Shown: one piece after another, positions 1 through 9,492 of the stretch
Layout: every line of letters starts with the position of its first letter
Numbering within the stretch: position 1 is the first letter of the stretch
Assembly (NCBI GenBank): GCA_045661225.1
Contig: JAZRFF010000021.1
Coordinates: 26,924 to 90,923 of the forward strand
DNA from: HGM04593 sp045661225
GTDB taxonomy: Bacteria > Bacteroidota > Bacteroidia > Bacteroidales > Bacteroidaceae
Reading direction: 5' to 3'
DNA length: 64,000 bases
Made by a program: the position numbers and the translations under genes
Notes under the pieces: model-generated
Databases searched by the model: none
Told to the model about the DNA's origin: nothing
What the model saw: only the letters and a program-made list of their open reading frames with translations

Positions 1-396
1 CTGTTCGTGGTTATGCCATCGGTACAGAGTTTCTACCAGATATTATCGCAGTTAACGGTGCTTCTGTACCTTATTATGTACCTGCTGATGTTCGCCGCCG
101 CAATATACCTGCGCTACAATATGAAGGACGCTGCGCGTCCGTTCAGGCTGGGCAAACGCGGCAACGGGGTAATGTGGTTTGTGAGCGGCGTGGGATTCCT
201 TGGCAGTTTGCTGGCATTCGTACTAAGCTTTATACCCCCTGCACAGATTGCGGTAGGCAGCAATGCCGTATGGTACTCGGTACTTGTTATAGGCTGCCTG
301 GTGGTTGTTGGTGCTCCGTTCCTTATTTATGCTATGCGAATGCCACACTGGGTCGATAAAAAATCGACATTCGAACCCTTCCATTGGGAAAAATAA
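1..396 (+). CDS. C-terminal part of an APC-family amino-acid permease/antiporter
   Basis: The reading frame is open at the left edge of the window, so only the last 131 codons are present; the upstream part lies outside. Three hydrophobic segments are visible (around residues 14-34, 55-76 and 88-110 of the fragment), ending in a short polar tail. The spacing of the last helices, the PFRLGKRGNG loop and the tail resemble the glutamate/GABA-antiporter (GadC-like) branch of the amino acid-polyamine-organocation superfamily. Such proteins exchange amino acids across the inner membrane, some in acid resistance. The substrate cannot be told from this fragment. The gene is followed by a hairpin at 459-491. 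Confidence 0.7.
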   Translation: MFVVMPSVQSFYQILSQLTVLLYLIMYLLMFAAAIYLRYNMKDAARPFRLGKRGNGVMWFVSGVGFLGSLLAFVLSFIPPAQIAVGSNAVWYSVLVIGCLVVVGAPFLIYAMRMPHWVDKKSTFEPFHWEK

Positions 397-458
397 CACC
401 CTCATAAGGCAAATTTGCGCCTAACGACACAACAGCCGAGGCTGCAAAGAAAATCTTT

Positions 459-491
459 ATTAAGTGGACTCATATTTGAGCTCCACTTAAT
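459..491. other. Inverted repeat between permease and GH92 gene
   Basis: A 10-bp perfect arm pair (ATTAAGTGGA and TCCACTTAAT) continues into a CTCA/TGAG inner pair with one bulged base. No T-run follows, so it may be a weak terminator of the permease gene or an operator for the mannosidase gene, which starts about 50 bases downstream. The sequence alone does not separate these options. Confidence 0.5.
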
Positions 492-542
492 ATTGTCAAT
501 CGATGCTTTTTCACTATTTTAGCCGAAGAAACTGATAATACT

Positions 543-2717
543 ATGAAAAAGACACTCTTTGCAATACTTGCCACGCTCGCAATTGCGTGCGGTTGCAACA
601 AAGAACCCGATTATGCCTCACTTGTCAACCCCCTCATCGGCACCGACTACAAAGGCAACGTCTACCCCGGCGCACAGATGCCATTCGGTATGGTACAGCT
701 GAGCCCCGACAACGGCCTTCCCGGGTGGGAACGAATTGCAGGCTACTACTACCCCGACAGCACTATCGCCGGGTTCAGTCACACCCACCTGAGCGGTACA
801 GGCGCCGGTGACCTATACGACATCAGTTTCCTGCCCGTAACCTACCCTCTGCGCAAGGCCGAAGCACCGTTGGGCATACACTCAATGTTCAGCCACGAGC
901 GCGAGGAGTGTCACGCCGGTTACTACCGCGTCACACTCGACAGCTACGGCATAGAAGTTGAGCTGACAGCCACCGAGCGTTGCGGCGTGCAGCGTTACAC
1001 CTACCCCGCAAGCAACACCGGAAAAGAGGCAACCGTACTGCTCAACCTATCGAAGGCAATGAATTGGGACGCAACCACCGACACACACCTTGTACAAAGA
1101 GACAGTTTCACCATTGTCGGTTACCGGCACTCCAACGGTTGGGCAAGAGAGCAAGAGGTCTATTTTGCAACACGTTTCTCGCAGCCAATAAAGAGTATGA
1201 AGTGCGACAACAGCAATATACTGCACAAAGGAATGATAAAAAGCGTTATCGGTACTGCACGTCTGACCTTTGAGCTTGACAGCGACAGACAGCTGACTGT
1301 TACAACAGCCCTGTCGGGCACAGGCATTGAGGGAGCGTTGAAGAACCTCTCGGCAGAGGCTCCGCACGACAATTTCGACCTTTACCACGCACAAGCAACC
1401 GAAAAATGGAACGAAGCCCTTTCCTGCATAAAGATTAAAGGCGGCACACAGGACGAGCGCGTCTGTTTTTACACCGCACTCTACCGCACAATGCTCGCCC
1501 CCACACTATACTGCGACGCTGACGGTCTGTACCGCGGTGCCGACGGCAAAAACCACACTGCCGACGGCTGGCAGAACTACTCGACATTCTCGTTGTGGGA
1601 CACATACCGAGCCGCCCACCCGCTGCTCACCTACACAGCGCCCAACCGAGTGCCGCATATTATAAACTCATTCATCGCCCACTTTGAGCAACACGGCCGC
1701 CTGCCGGTGTGGAATATGTGGGGCAGCGAAACAGATATGATGATAGGCTACCACTCGGTACCCGTAATTGCCGATGCCTATTTTAAAGGAATAAAAGGCT
1801 TCGATGCCCACAAAGCGTTAGCAGCCTGCGTTGCCACAGCCAATGACGACAATTACCGCGGAATAGGAGACTACAAGACAAGGGGATACATTCCATACGA
1901 CATCACCGACCCCTACAACAGCGACAACTGGGCATTGTCGCGCACATTAGAGTACGCATACGACGATCACTGTATAGGACGTATGGCCGAGGCTATGGGC
2001 AAAGAGGATATTGCCGATGAATTTTACTGTCGCGCCGAGAACTGGCGTAACCTATACAACGGACATACAACATTTATGCAACCGCGCGACAGCAGAGGAG
2101 TGTTCCAACCGCTGTTCGACCCCGACGAATACACCCCGCACATATGCGAAAGTAACGCTTGGCACTATATGTGGAGCGTTCAGCACGACATTGACGCTCT
2201 TGTTGAGCTTATGGGGCTAAAGTGTTTCGAGCAGAAGCTTGACAGTATGTTCACATACGCCCCCGCCGAGAATGCCAACCTTCCAATCTTCAGCACAGGA
2301 ATGATTGGACAGTACGCCCACGGCAACGAACCGAGCCACCACGTCGCATATCTTTTCAACCGCATAGGACAGCCCGAAAAGACACAGAAATATGTATCAC
2401 AGATTATGCGCGAGATGTACCGCAACGCCCCCGACGGCCTGTGCGGCAACGAGGACTGCGGCCAGATGTCAGCGTGGTACGTATTGTCGGCTATGGGCTT
2501 CTACCCCATTGACCCCGCAAGCGGAGAGTATGAGATTGGCCGTCCGCTGTTCCCCGAGGCTGCGCTACGCCTGCCCGGCGGCAACTCTTTTACCGTAAAA
2601 GCCGCCGACACCGGCAAAGAGCACTACAGAAAAGTGAGCCTCAACGGAAAGAGACTAAGCAACACCGTGCTCACCCACAGCAATATAACCAACGGCGGAG
2701 TGCTGGAGTTTGAATAA
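543..2717 (+). CDS. GH92 alpha-mannosidase, lipoprotein
   Basis: A 724-residue protein with a lipoprotein-type signal (Cys16 or Cys18 as lipidated residue), followed by the usual two-part GH92 layout: an N-terminal beta-sandwich starting at the VNPLIGTD motif (about residues 29-35) and a C-terminal (alpha/alpha)6 barrel. Typical GH92 stretches are visible: the SLWDTYRAAHPL segment, WGSETDMMIGYHS, GNEPSHHVAYLFN and the GNEDCGQMSAWYVLSAMGFYP block near the C-terminus. GH92 enzymes are calcium-dependent exo-mannosidases of the cell envelope that trim alpha-mannose from N-glycans or yeast mannan. The linkage preference (1,2, 1,3, 1,4 or 1,6) is not inferable. No SusC/SusD pair lies beside it, so it is not in a classical polysaccharide utilisation locus here. 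Confidence 0.92.
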   Translation: MKKTLFAILATLAIACGCNKEPDYASLVNPLIGTDYKGNVYPGAQMPFGMVQLSPDNGLPGWERIAGYYYPDSTIAGFSHTHLSGTGAGDLYDISFLPVTYPLRKAEAPLGIHSMFSHEREECHAGYYRVTLDSYGIEVELTATERCGVQRYTYPASNTGKEATVLLNLSKAMNWDATTDTHLVQRDSFTIVGYRHSNGWAREQEVYFATRFSQPIKSMKCDNSNILHKGMIKSVIGTARLTFELDSDRQLTVTTALSGTGIEGALKNLSAEAPHDNFDLYHAQATEKWNEALSCIKIKGGTQDERVCFYTALYRTMLAPTLYCDADGLYRGADGKNHTADGWQNYSTFSLWDTYRAAHPLLTYTAPNRVPHIINSFIAHFEQHGRLPVWNMWGSETDMMIGYHSVPVIADAYFKGIKGFDAHKALAACVATANDDNYRGIGDYKTRGYIPYDITDPYNSDNWALSRTLEYAYDDHCIGRMAEAMGKEDIADEFYCRAENWRNLYNGHTTFMQPRDSRGVFQPLFDPDEYTPHICESNAWHYMWSVQHDIDALVELMGLKCFEQKLDSMFTYAPAENANLPIFSTGMIGQYAHGNEPSHHVAYLFNRIGQPEKTQKYVSQIMREMYRNAPDGLCGNEDCGQMSAWYVLSAMGFYPIDPASGEYEIGRPLFPEAALRLPGGNSFTVKAADTGKEHYRKVSLNGKRLSNTVLTHSNITNGGVLEFE

Positions 2718-2812
2718 GAGTATGAATCTATCAACAACAGCAAAATTCAACAACAATTAAACCGGATTTATACAGTAATTTTCAAATATCGCTCAATTTA
2801 TATACTTTTGCA

Positions 2813-2820
2813 AAATATTT
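2813..2820 (+). promoter_or_regulatory. Bacteroidetes -7 promoter box (TACTTTTG)
   Basis: Matches TAnnTTTG and sits 24 bases before the start codon of the following lipoprotein gene, giving a plausible short leader. Confidence 0.55.
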
Positions 2821-2844
2821 CAAAAACACACATTTAACACACTT

Positions 2845-3693
2845 ATGAGAAAAATACTTAATTTATTATTGGCGTCTATTACAATGCTGACATTATCCGG
2901 CTGCCCAAGCTCTGCCGACCCGGACGATGCACCCGACAACCCCAACACACCGACCAACCCCGGGATAAATATGGGCAAGAAAAAACTATCTGAAATGAAA
3001 TTCTATTTTAAAGATGATGATGGTGAAGAAATTTGTGACTTTATAATCGAATTCGCATACGACAAAAAAGGCAATGTTTCCGAAATTAGAAGTATGGAAG
3101 TAAGCGATGCGGACTTAGACATATACAGGTACGAATATGAATATGAAAACAACGTATTGAAATCTATCATATGCACAAGCGAATGGTACACCCAATACTA
3201 TACAATTGAAAATGACAGAATAACAGAATACATAATATCGGACGAAGAAGATATACTTAATTCACTTTCTTATGTCAACGAATATCTATCAAAAATAACA
3301 ACCGACGACCATTCCAACACCTATCTTTGGAACAACGGCAAACTGCTCTCGACCAAACACGAATATCTCAGAGATGATTATTACTATCGCAGTAACCACG
3401 TGCTCAAGTACGACGGTGAGACCTGTAAGGGATTCTTTCCTTTTATAGTTAATTATATTGACTCAGATGACTATCTTTTCTGTGCAATGCCCCAGCTCAT
3501 TGGTGCAAGTACCATACACCTGCCTTCAGAGGATAATTTCAATAACAGCGAGGGAGATGAATCCAAGATTAAATTCATCTATGATTTTTACCCAAATGGA
3601 TATCTAAAAAAAATGACATCTATGAGCTACGACGAAGAAGCCGGAGAGTGGGTTAACGACGGTGACGGAAGCATTGAATTTGTGTGGGAATAA
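2845..3693 (+). CDS. Exported lipoprotein, DUF4595-like
   Basis: A 282-residue lipoprotein: signal peptide with the lipobox LSGC (Cys20), then a proline/aspartate/asparagine-rich linker (PDDAPDNPNTPTNPG) and a beta-rich body with RHS-like strands such as FAYDKKGNVSEI and YEYEYENNVL. This pattern resembles the DUF4595 group of Bacteroidetes lipoproteins, which have no assigned biochemical role. The body is AT-richer than the flanking genes. It has its own -7 box and is followed by a strong bidirectional hairpin, so it is probably transcribed alone. Function unknown. Confidence 0.7.
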   Translation: MRKILNLLLASITMLTLSGCPSSADPDDAPDNPNTPTNPGINMGKKKLSEMKFYFKDDDGEEICDFIIEFAYDKKGNVSEIRSMEVSDADLDIYRYEYEYENNVLKSIICTSEWYTQYYTIENDRITEYIISDEEDILNSLSYVNEYLSKITTDDHSNTYLWNNGKLLSTKHEYLRDDYYYRSNHVLKYDGETCKGFFPFIVNYIDSDDYLFCAMPQLIGASTIHLPSEDNFNNSEGDESKIKFIYDFYPNGYLKKMTSMSYDEEAGEWVNDGDGSIEFVWE

Positions 3694-3719
3694 TATAAAC
3701 CCCAAATACTCCATTTATT

Positions 3720-3753
3720 ATAATAAGGTCGGCGCTAGCGCCGACCTTATTAT
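3720..3753. terminator. Bidirectional palindromic terminator
   Basis: A perfect 34-base palindrome centred at 3736/3737 with GGCGCTAGCGCC in the middle and A/T-rich ends. It lies just after the lipoprotein gene and between convergent transcription units. Confidence 0.75.
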
Positions 3754-3907
3754 CTTATAAACCAACCGCTCATTATCAAATATCCCCGCCCCTGCCTGCG
3801 GCACAATCGAAAGTGCAACAGCTTCGTGGGGGGCAATATCCTCGTGGTTACCGCACACCGGCCGATGGGGAGTCCTTTCGCTCCTCATACCCCCTGTATA
3901 TAGAAAA

Positions 3908-3935
3908 GAATAGTCCCAAATGATTGGGACTATTC
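3908..3935 (-). terminator. Rho-independent terminator of the Kef-type antiporter gene
   Basis: Twelve-base arms (3908-3919 and 3924-3935) with a 4-base loop. On the minus strand the stem is followed by TTTTC, 20 bases past the antiporter stop codon. Confidence 0.8.
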
Positions 3936-3955
3936 CATTATATTGCAAAATGCGC

Positions 3956-5986
3956 TTAGTGCGTTTCGCCACCTTCGACCTTGTAGCCGTTAGGATAGAT
4001 GAGCAGCACGCTTGTATTTTGATAATCGCGTTGCAACTGCACAAAAACGTGGTCGAGTGACGGACGGAAGGATATTGAGCCTTTGCGTGCAGTAACAATA
4101 ATGAGCAGATGGTCGTCGTGTATAATCTTCGACAGGCGCTTAAGGTCGTTACCGCCGTCAGTCTCATAGAACTGCGCATTAACCGGTGTAAGTTCTTTAA
4201 GCATCATTTGTATTCTGGACATTGTATCGGGGTGACCGTGGTACATAATTCTGCACCCAAGGCCGCTTGCCATACGCGCTGTCTCCTCGACCCAGTACGA
4301 GAATCCCGCCTCGTATTCAGCCTTTGCAGGGAAAGTTATGTGTATGGCACGCACGGTGTTCAGCGGGATATTTATTCGCGCCATCATCACTTGACAGTTA
4401 AGAGCGTTCAGAACCTCGGGCAACACGCCACCCAAGAAAGTGTCATTTGCAGTCTCTTTCTTGTGGAAGCCCATTATAAGCTCACGATAATCATTCTCCT
4501 TAACCTCGTGAATAATTCCGTGCGCAAGGTTGGTCGTCAGGCGCAAACGTGTCAGCAGAGGAACATTAGCCGAAGCCGCTATATCGGCAGCAACATCAAG
4601 AACCTTGGCACCACTCTGCTGCCGGGCCTTATCCTCGTCAAGAACAACGGTTATTGCCGACAGTGGAATTTTGCTATTCTCCTTGCGTACAAGCAATGCA
4701 AGGTCCATAAGCTTGTCCACCGCCGCAGGGTTGGCAAGCGCCAGCAGCGTTTTCTTTGAATCGAGCGGAGCCGGTTTTGCGAGCAGAGCGGTTGTCACGA
4801 CGAGCTTACGCGAAGCCCGGTCGGCAACAATGGAACTAACTATGCAGGTAACAAGGATAAGCAACACCGTTCCGTTCAGCACGTCCTCGTTCAAGAGACG
4901 CGAGCCATCGGCCAATATTATACCGTGACCAACAATTGCGGCAGCCAGCGTAGCAGCAGCCTGCGAGGTGCTTAATCCAAACATCAGCGACTGTTCACTG
5001 CGGCTCATCTTGTAGCTTTTCGCCACCACGAACGATGCCAGCCACTTTCCGGTAAGAGCCGTTACAATCATCACAAGCGCCACCAGCAACGAATTGCCGC
5101 CATTAAACAGCACCCCAAGGTCAATCATCATTCCCACTCCGATGAGGAAATAAGGAATAAAAATAGCGTTTCCCACAAAGTCTATACGACGCATCAGCGG
5201 CGAAGAGTGAGGAATCAGCGGGTTAAGCACAAGACCGGTTATAAAGGCGCCCAATATGCCCTCCATACCTGCAAGTTCCATCATTCCCGCACCCAGGAAC
5301 AACATCGCCATCACAAAAATATATTGTATGACACTGTCGTTATATGTACGGAAAAAGTAACGCGCCACGCGCGGGAACAGGAAAATAATGACACAGGCAA
5401 TAGCCAGCAGTTTCGCCAGCATAAACAGCACAAACCATATGTCGGCCTCGCCGGCAAACATTCCGGCCACCACCGCGAGCACAAAAAGGGTCAACGTGTC
5501 GGTAATTATAGTTCCGCCAACCACAAAGTTCACACAACGCAGACGCGAGAGACCGTAACGCGCGACTATTGGATAAGATATCAGCGTGTACGACGCATAC
5601 ATACTGGCAAGCAGCACCGATGCTATAAGGCTATACTCAAGGATAAACAGGTTGCTTATGAGGCCAAGCGCTATGGGGATAAAAAAGACTGCAAGCCCCA
5701 TAAACAGCGCGCCTCCGCGCGCCTGCTTCATCTCCTGCATATTTATCTCAAGGCTGGCAAGGAACATTATATAATAAAGCCCCACCTTGCCAAAAAGCTC
5801 GAAACTGTCGTCACGCACAAGAATGTTCAGACCGTCCGGACCGATGAGCACACCCGCAAGAATCATACCTATTATGTGAGGCAGACGCAATTTGTTGAAT
5901 ATCAACGGAGCAAAGAGCACTATGCACAACACTCCAAGAAATATCCAAGTAGGGTCGGTTACCGGAAAGACGGAACTGAAATCCAT
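3956..5986 (-). CDS. Kef-type cation:proton antiporter (CPA2) with C-terminal cytoplasmic domain
   Basis: A 676-residue protein. Residues about 1-410 are strongly hydrophobic, with about 12-13 membrane segments and the N-terminal signature RLPHIIGMILAGVLIGP of the CPA2 Na+/H+ and K+/H+ exchanger family. Residues about 415-676 are soluble and contain stretches such as ALANPAAVDKLMDLALLV and LTTNLAHGIIHEV that look like tandem universal-stress-protein-like folds, a common Bacteroidetes arrangement. It should exchange monovalent cations for protons across the inner membrane; the ion is not inferable. It lies 26 bases downstream of the DUF3078 gene on the same strand, so the two are probably co-transcribed. 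Confidence 0.88.
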   Translation of the reverse strand: MDFSSVFPVTDPTWIFLGVLCIVLFAPLIFNKLRLPHIIGMILAGVLIGPDGLNILVRDDSFELFGKVGLYYIMFLASLEINMQEMKQARGGALFMGLAVFFIPIALGLISNLFILEYSLIASVLLASMYASYTLISYPIVARYGLSRLRCVNFVVGGTIITDTLTLFVLAVVAGMFAGEADIWFVLFMLAKLLAIACVIIFLFPRVARYFFRTYNDSVIQYIFVMAMLFLGAGMMELAGMEGILGAFITGLVLNPLIPHSSPLMRRIDFVGNAIFIPYFLIGVGMMIDLGVLFNGGNSLLVALVMIVTALTGKWLASFVVAKSYKMSRSEQSLMFGLSTSQAAATLAAAIVGHGIILADGSRLLNEDVLNGTVLLILVTCIVSSIVADRASRKLVVTTALLAKPAPLDSKKTLLALANPAAVDKLMDLALLVRKENSKIPLSAITVVLDEDKARQQSGAKVLDVAADIAASANVPLLTRLRLTTNLAHGIIHEVKENDYRELIMGFHKKETANDTFLGGVLPEVLNALNCQVMMARINIPLNTVRAIHITFPAKAEYEAGFSYWVEETARMASGLGCRIMYHGHPDTMSRIQMMLKELTPVNAQFYETDGGNDLKRLSKIIHDDHLLIIVTARKGSISFRPSLDHVFVQLQRDYQNTSVLLIYPNGYKVEGGETH

Positions 5987-6012
5987 AATATATTCTGTTT
6001 AGCAGTTATTTT

Positions 6013-7311
6013 TTACCAAGAATATGCAACGCCAAGGGTGAAAAGCTCTTTCAACTGCCAGAAGCCCCATTTTTTTGTAGCCTCCTCGGTCGACAATATC
6101 ACACTGTCGTCGAAACGTGAATGAAGCATCAGCGATGCAGTAAAGTACTTGCTGAGCGTTGCATTGAACTTTGTTTCCCACTGGAAGAACACCCTTTCGT
6201 AGTTTGTATAATATTCGAGGCGCGAATAGACATCGAGGAACGACGAAATTTTGTAGGTAGGGATTGTTACCACAAGCTGGGTACCATAATCCTGACGGAA
6301 GCGTCTTGAGACCTCTTTTTCATTAAAGCCGAAACGGTCGCGTGCAAGGTTTCTGTAACAAACAAAGCGGAAATTGTACGCCGAAAGCGGTGCGAGGAAG
6401 ACCTCTATCTTAAAGTTCCCTATTGAAGGCTTGTAGTTCAAACCGACAGAGGCATTTGCGTCCAACGGTGCTGCAAAGTTCGAGATAAAGTCCTTCTCGT
6501 TCGATGGATAGTTCGGCAAAGACTGTGTCTCGACCTTAACCTTTGCTGCAATATCAAGATTCTTCACCAATTTGCAACCGAATGTCGACTCGATGCGCAA
6601 TTTATCGGTATTGGTCTTGAAAGTGTGGTAAGCATCGGACGGGTAGGTCGCAAAACCAAGGTCATAGTCAAAATGGTTGGTCCAGGTGATGCGGTCTTTA
6701 TTGTCGTAGTTCATATCAAGGTCTATTGTCGCAAGCATCGCATAGTTGCTCTCACCGCCCTGGAACCAGTTGGGCGATATAAAGTTCTGTGTGAATGTGA
6801 GCGATGTGCGTCCGGCAAACTTCCAATAATTAGGCTTTACAACGGTTGTGGGCATACCTCCTACAACGTCCTCGGGAATTGCGATAGTACTGGAAAGGTC
6901 AAGCATAGGCTTGCGAGTCTCGGTATCAATGTCCGAATGCGTCTGTTCGTTGCGCAGCTCCTCTTCGGTCATCACCACTCTGGTGGGATACTCGCTGTAT
7001 ACATTAAGCATTAACTCATCGATTACAGCGGAACGTTTGTCGTCCATACTTAGTAATTCACTGTCACTCTCCTCGCTTTCTTCACAAGCAAAAGCCTTGC
7101 CAAGAACCGATTCGTACAATACAGGAGTAGCAAACATCTTTGAATAGACGTGATTGGTTTTCTCCTCTTCATAGTCGGCGTTCACATTCGAAGCCGCAGC
7201 CACAAGTTCGTCAATACCATTGTTAAAGTAGTCATACACAGCACTTTCCTGAGCAAAAGCCGAGAAAGAAGATACTACAAAGAACAACAGTGTAAGTAAT
7301 TTTGTTCTCAT
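6013..7311 (-). CDS. DUF3078 outer-membrane-associated protein
   Basis: A 432-residue protein with a clear Sec signal peptide (MRTKLLTLLFF to SAFAQ). I chose the start at 7311 because it begins directly with the signal peptide; an upstream in-frame start would add 18 non-conserved residues. The C-terminal 300 residues match the DUF3078 pattern (WKFAGRTSLTFTQNFISPNW, followed by alternating beta-strands such as YDLGFATYP and YKPSIGNFKIEVFLAPLSAY) and end in an aromatic residue (SW), which fits an outer-membrane beta-barrel. The family has no proven function. The gene probably shares a transcript with the downstream antiporter. Confidence 0.82.
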   Translation of the reverse strand: MRTKLLTLLFFVVSSFSAFAQESAVYDYFNNGIDELVAAASNVNADYEEEKTNHVYSKMFATPVLYESVLGKAFACEESEESDSELLSMDDKRSAVIDELMLNVYSEYPTRVVMTEEELRNEQTHSDIDTETRKPMLDLSSTIAIPEDVVGGMPTTVVKPNYWKFAGRTSLTFTQNFISPNWFQGGESNYAMLATIDLDMNYDNKDRITWTNHFDYDLGFATYPSDAYHTFKTNTDKLRIESTFGCKLVKNLDIAAKVKVETQSLPNYPSNEKDFISNFAAPLDANASVGLNYKPSIGNFKIEVFLAPLSAYNFRFVCYRNLARDRFGFNEKEVSRRFRQDYGTQLVVTIPTYKISSFLDVYSRLEYYTNYERVFFQWETKFNATLSKYFTASLMLHSRFDDSVILSTEEATKKWGFWQLKELFTLGVAYSW

Positions 7312-7388
7312 AAGAAAAATATTTTTAGTGTTTTTCATAATTCCGCCACCCACAGGCGAGCACACGCCTCACCTTCGATATTATCACG

Positions 7389-7396
7389 CAAAGATA
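7389..7396 (-). promoter_or_regulatory. -7 promoter box for the DUF3078-antiporter transcript
   Basis: On the minus strand the sequence reads TATCTTTG, an exact TAnnTTTG match, about 78 bases before the DUF3078 start codon. Confidence 0.6.
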
Positions 7397-7489
7397 TATT
7401 TTTTTAACTATATTATAAAGAAATTAAGACAGATAGTGAGAAAAACTATTTTTATACCGTATTTGCACCTCTTTAATCAATATTTTTAC

Positions 7490-7497
7490 TACCTTTG
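7490..7497 (+). promoter_or_regulatory. -7 promoter box for yidC
   Basis: TACCTTTG, an exact TAnnTTTG match, 48 bases before the yidC start codon. Confidence 0.6.
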
Positions 7498-7545
7498 CGC
7501 GGAATTGTCAAAAATTAACCGATTAACCGTTTTTAAATTAGAGAT

Positions 7546-9486
7546 ATGGACAAAAGAAGTATATTGGCATACGTACTTATAGGTTTAGTTCTCCTTGTTT
7601 ACTTCAACTACAGCCAGCCCTCGGCCGACCAGATAAAGGCACAGCAGGAACTTGCGCTGGCAAAAGAGCGAGAGGCATTCATCAAAGACAGCATAGCATC
7701 GGCCAACGATGTGGCATTTATGTCGCAGATGAACAACAGCGAGAGCTTTTTCTATAATGTGTTGCGTGGCGAATACAAGAACGTTACTATACAGAATGAG
7801 AAAATAAAGGTTGATATTTCGACCTATGGCGGACGCGTCGCATCGGTAACCCTCAAGGACTACAATGACCAGGCAGGCAACAACCTTGTACTCTTCGACA
7901 GCAAGGACAAGATTGATGTAAACGACAGCAACCGCGACCTGAACGGCAGCAACACCATCAACTTCTTGTTCAAGAGCAACCTTGCTGACAGGAACATAAG
8001 CACCAACGAACTCTTTTTTACCCCTGTAAACGCAACCGACAGTTCTGTTGTTATGCGCTTGGACTTTGTTCCCGGCGAGCGCTACATTGATTTTGAGTAC
8101 CGTTTAAACGGCAACAGCCAGATGATGGACCTCAGCGTCACAGCTCACAATATGAACAACGTGATAAGCAGCAACGAGGTTACAATCGACTGGAAACAGT
8201 TTATACGCCAATTGGAGCCGGGCTACAACTTCGAGCAGCGTTACGCAAGCCTCACATACAAGATTTCTGACGACGATTCAGACTATTTGAGCGAGATGAG
8301 CGACGACAACGAGAAAATTGACGAGCCGGTCCACTGGATTGCCTATAAAAACCAATTCTTCTCGTCGATAATGATTGCCGGTACCGACTTTACCGACGTC
8401 GATGTAAAGTCCGAGGTCATTCAAAAGGACAAAGGGCTGCTCAAGAGATGCACATCGAAGATGCAGACCGCTTTCGACCCGACGGGTGCAACCCCCACCG
8501 AGTTGCAGTTCTATTTTGGCCCCAACAAATTCGACATTCTAAAAGAGAGCAACGCTCTTGTCAAGGGCAGCAACGACGACCCCGAGCTTCAGGACCTCAT
8601 TTACTTTGGCTGGCCCATTGTTCGCTGGATAAACCGACTCATTGTGATGCCCCTCTTCGACCTTCTCTCGGGATTCGGGCTTAATATGGGTATTGTGCTC
8701 ATTCTGCTCACACTTATTGTAAAGGCTATTGTATACCCCTTTACAAAAAAATCGTACGTTTCATCGGCAAAAATGCGTGCATTGAAGCCCTACGTCGACG
8801 AGATAAATGCAAAGTACCCCAAACAAGAAGATGCACTCAAAAAGCAGCAGGAGGTTATGGGCCTCTACCAGAAATACGGAGCAAGCCCTATGGGCGGTTG
8901 TTTGCCTATGCTCATTCAGATGCCGGTATTTATTGCACTCTTCAATTTTGTGCCGAATGCCATTGAGCTTCGCCAGCAAAGCTTCCTTTGGGCGCACGAC
9001 CTTTCGTCGTACGACGCAATACTCAGTTGGGATACATACATTTGGCCTTTGGGCAACCACCTGAGCCTGTTCTGCCTTTTGTTCTGTGTCACACAGTTGC
9101 TCAACACATATTATATGAACAAAATGCAACCCTCAATGGGCAGCACCCCCGAAATGGAGCAGCAACAGAAGATGATGCGCTGGATGATGTACTTAATGCC
9201 CGTAATGTTCTTCTTTATGTTCAACGAATACTCATCGGGTCTGAACTTCTACTATTTCGTATCGACCCTCTTCAGCGTACTTATATACGTTTACTTGAGA
9301 AAAGCCGTTAAGGACGATGAGCTGCTGAAGAAGATGGAAGCATACGCCGAGAGCAACAAGAACAACCCCAAGAAGCAGACAAACCTTATGGCGCGTCTTG
9401 AGGCGTTACAGGAGGAGCAGAAAAAGCTGCTCGAGGAACAAGAGAGAATAAAAAGAGAAAGAAACGCAAAAAAGAACAACAAATAA
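7546..9486 (+). CDS. yidC: Membrane protein insertase YidC
   Basis: A 646-residue Oxa1/YidC-family insertase that places proteins into the inner membrane alone or with SecYEG. Layout: an N-terminal membrane anchor (residues about 5-20), a large periplasmic beta-sandwich (about 60-345, including KVDISTYGGRVASV), then the conserved C-terminal insertase core from about residue 355 on (WPIVRWINRLIVMPLFD, KKSYVSSAKMRALKPY, MGGCLPMLIQMPVFIALF). A lysine/glutamate-rich basic tail (RLEALQEEQKKLLEEQERIK) may contact ribosomes. The length is normal for Bacteroidetes. The next gene begins 6 bases after the stop codon, so they are in one operon. Confidence 0.97.
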   Translation: MDKRSILAYVLIGLVLLVYFNYSQPSADQIKAQQELALAKEREAFIKDSIASANDVAFMSQMNNSESFFYNVLRGEYKNVTIQNEKIKVDISTYGGRVASVTLKDYNDQAGNNLVLFDSKDKIDVNDSNRDLNGSNTINFLFKSNLADRNISTNELFFTPVNATDSSVVMRLDFVPGERYIDFEYRLNGNSQMMDLSVTAHNMNNVISSNEVTIDWKQFIRQLEPGYNFEQRYASLTYKISDDDSDYLSEMSDDNEKIDEPVHWIAYKNQFFSSIMIAGTDFTDVDVKSEVIQKDKGLLKRCTSKMQTAFDPTGATPTELQFYFGPNKFDILKESNALVKGSNDDPELQDLIYFGWPIVRWINRLIVMPLFDLLSGFGLNMGIVLILLTLIVKAIVYPFTKKSYVSSAKMRALKPYVDEINAKYPKQEDALKKQQEVMGLYQKYGASPMGGCLPMLIQMPVFIALFNFVPNAIELRQQSFLWAHDLSSYDAILSWDTYIWPLGNHLSLFCLLFCVTQLLNTYYMNKMQPSMGSTPEMEQQQKMMRWMMYLMPVMFFFMFNEYSSGLNFYYFVSTLFSVLIYVYLRKAVKDDELLKKMEAYAESNKNNPKKQTNLMARLEALQEEQKKLLEEQERIKRERNAKKNNK

Positions 9487-9492
9487 CATATA

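Noticed and set aside
5207..6124. 305-codon plus-strand frame
   Set aside because: It is antisense to the Kef-type antiporter; the composition (H, K, R, Q rich) is that of a shadow frame.
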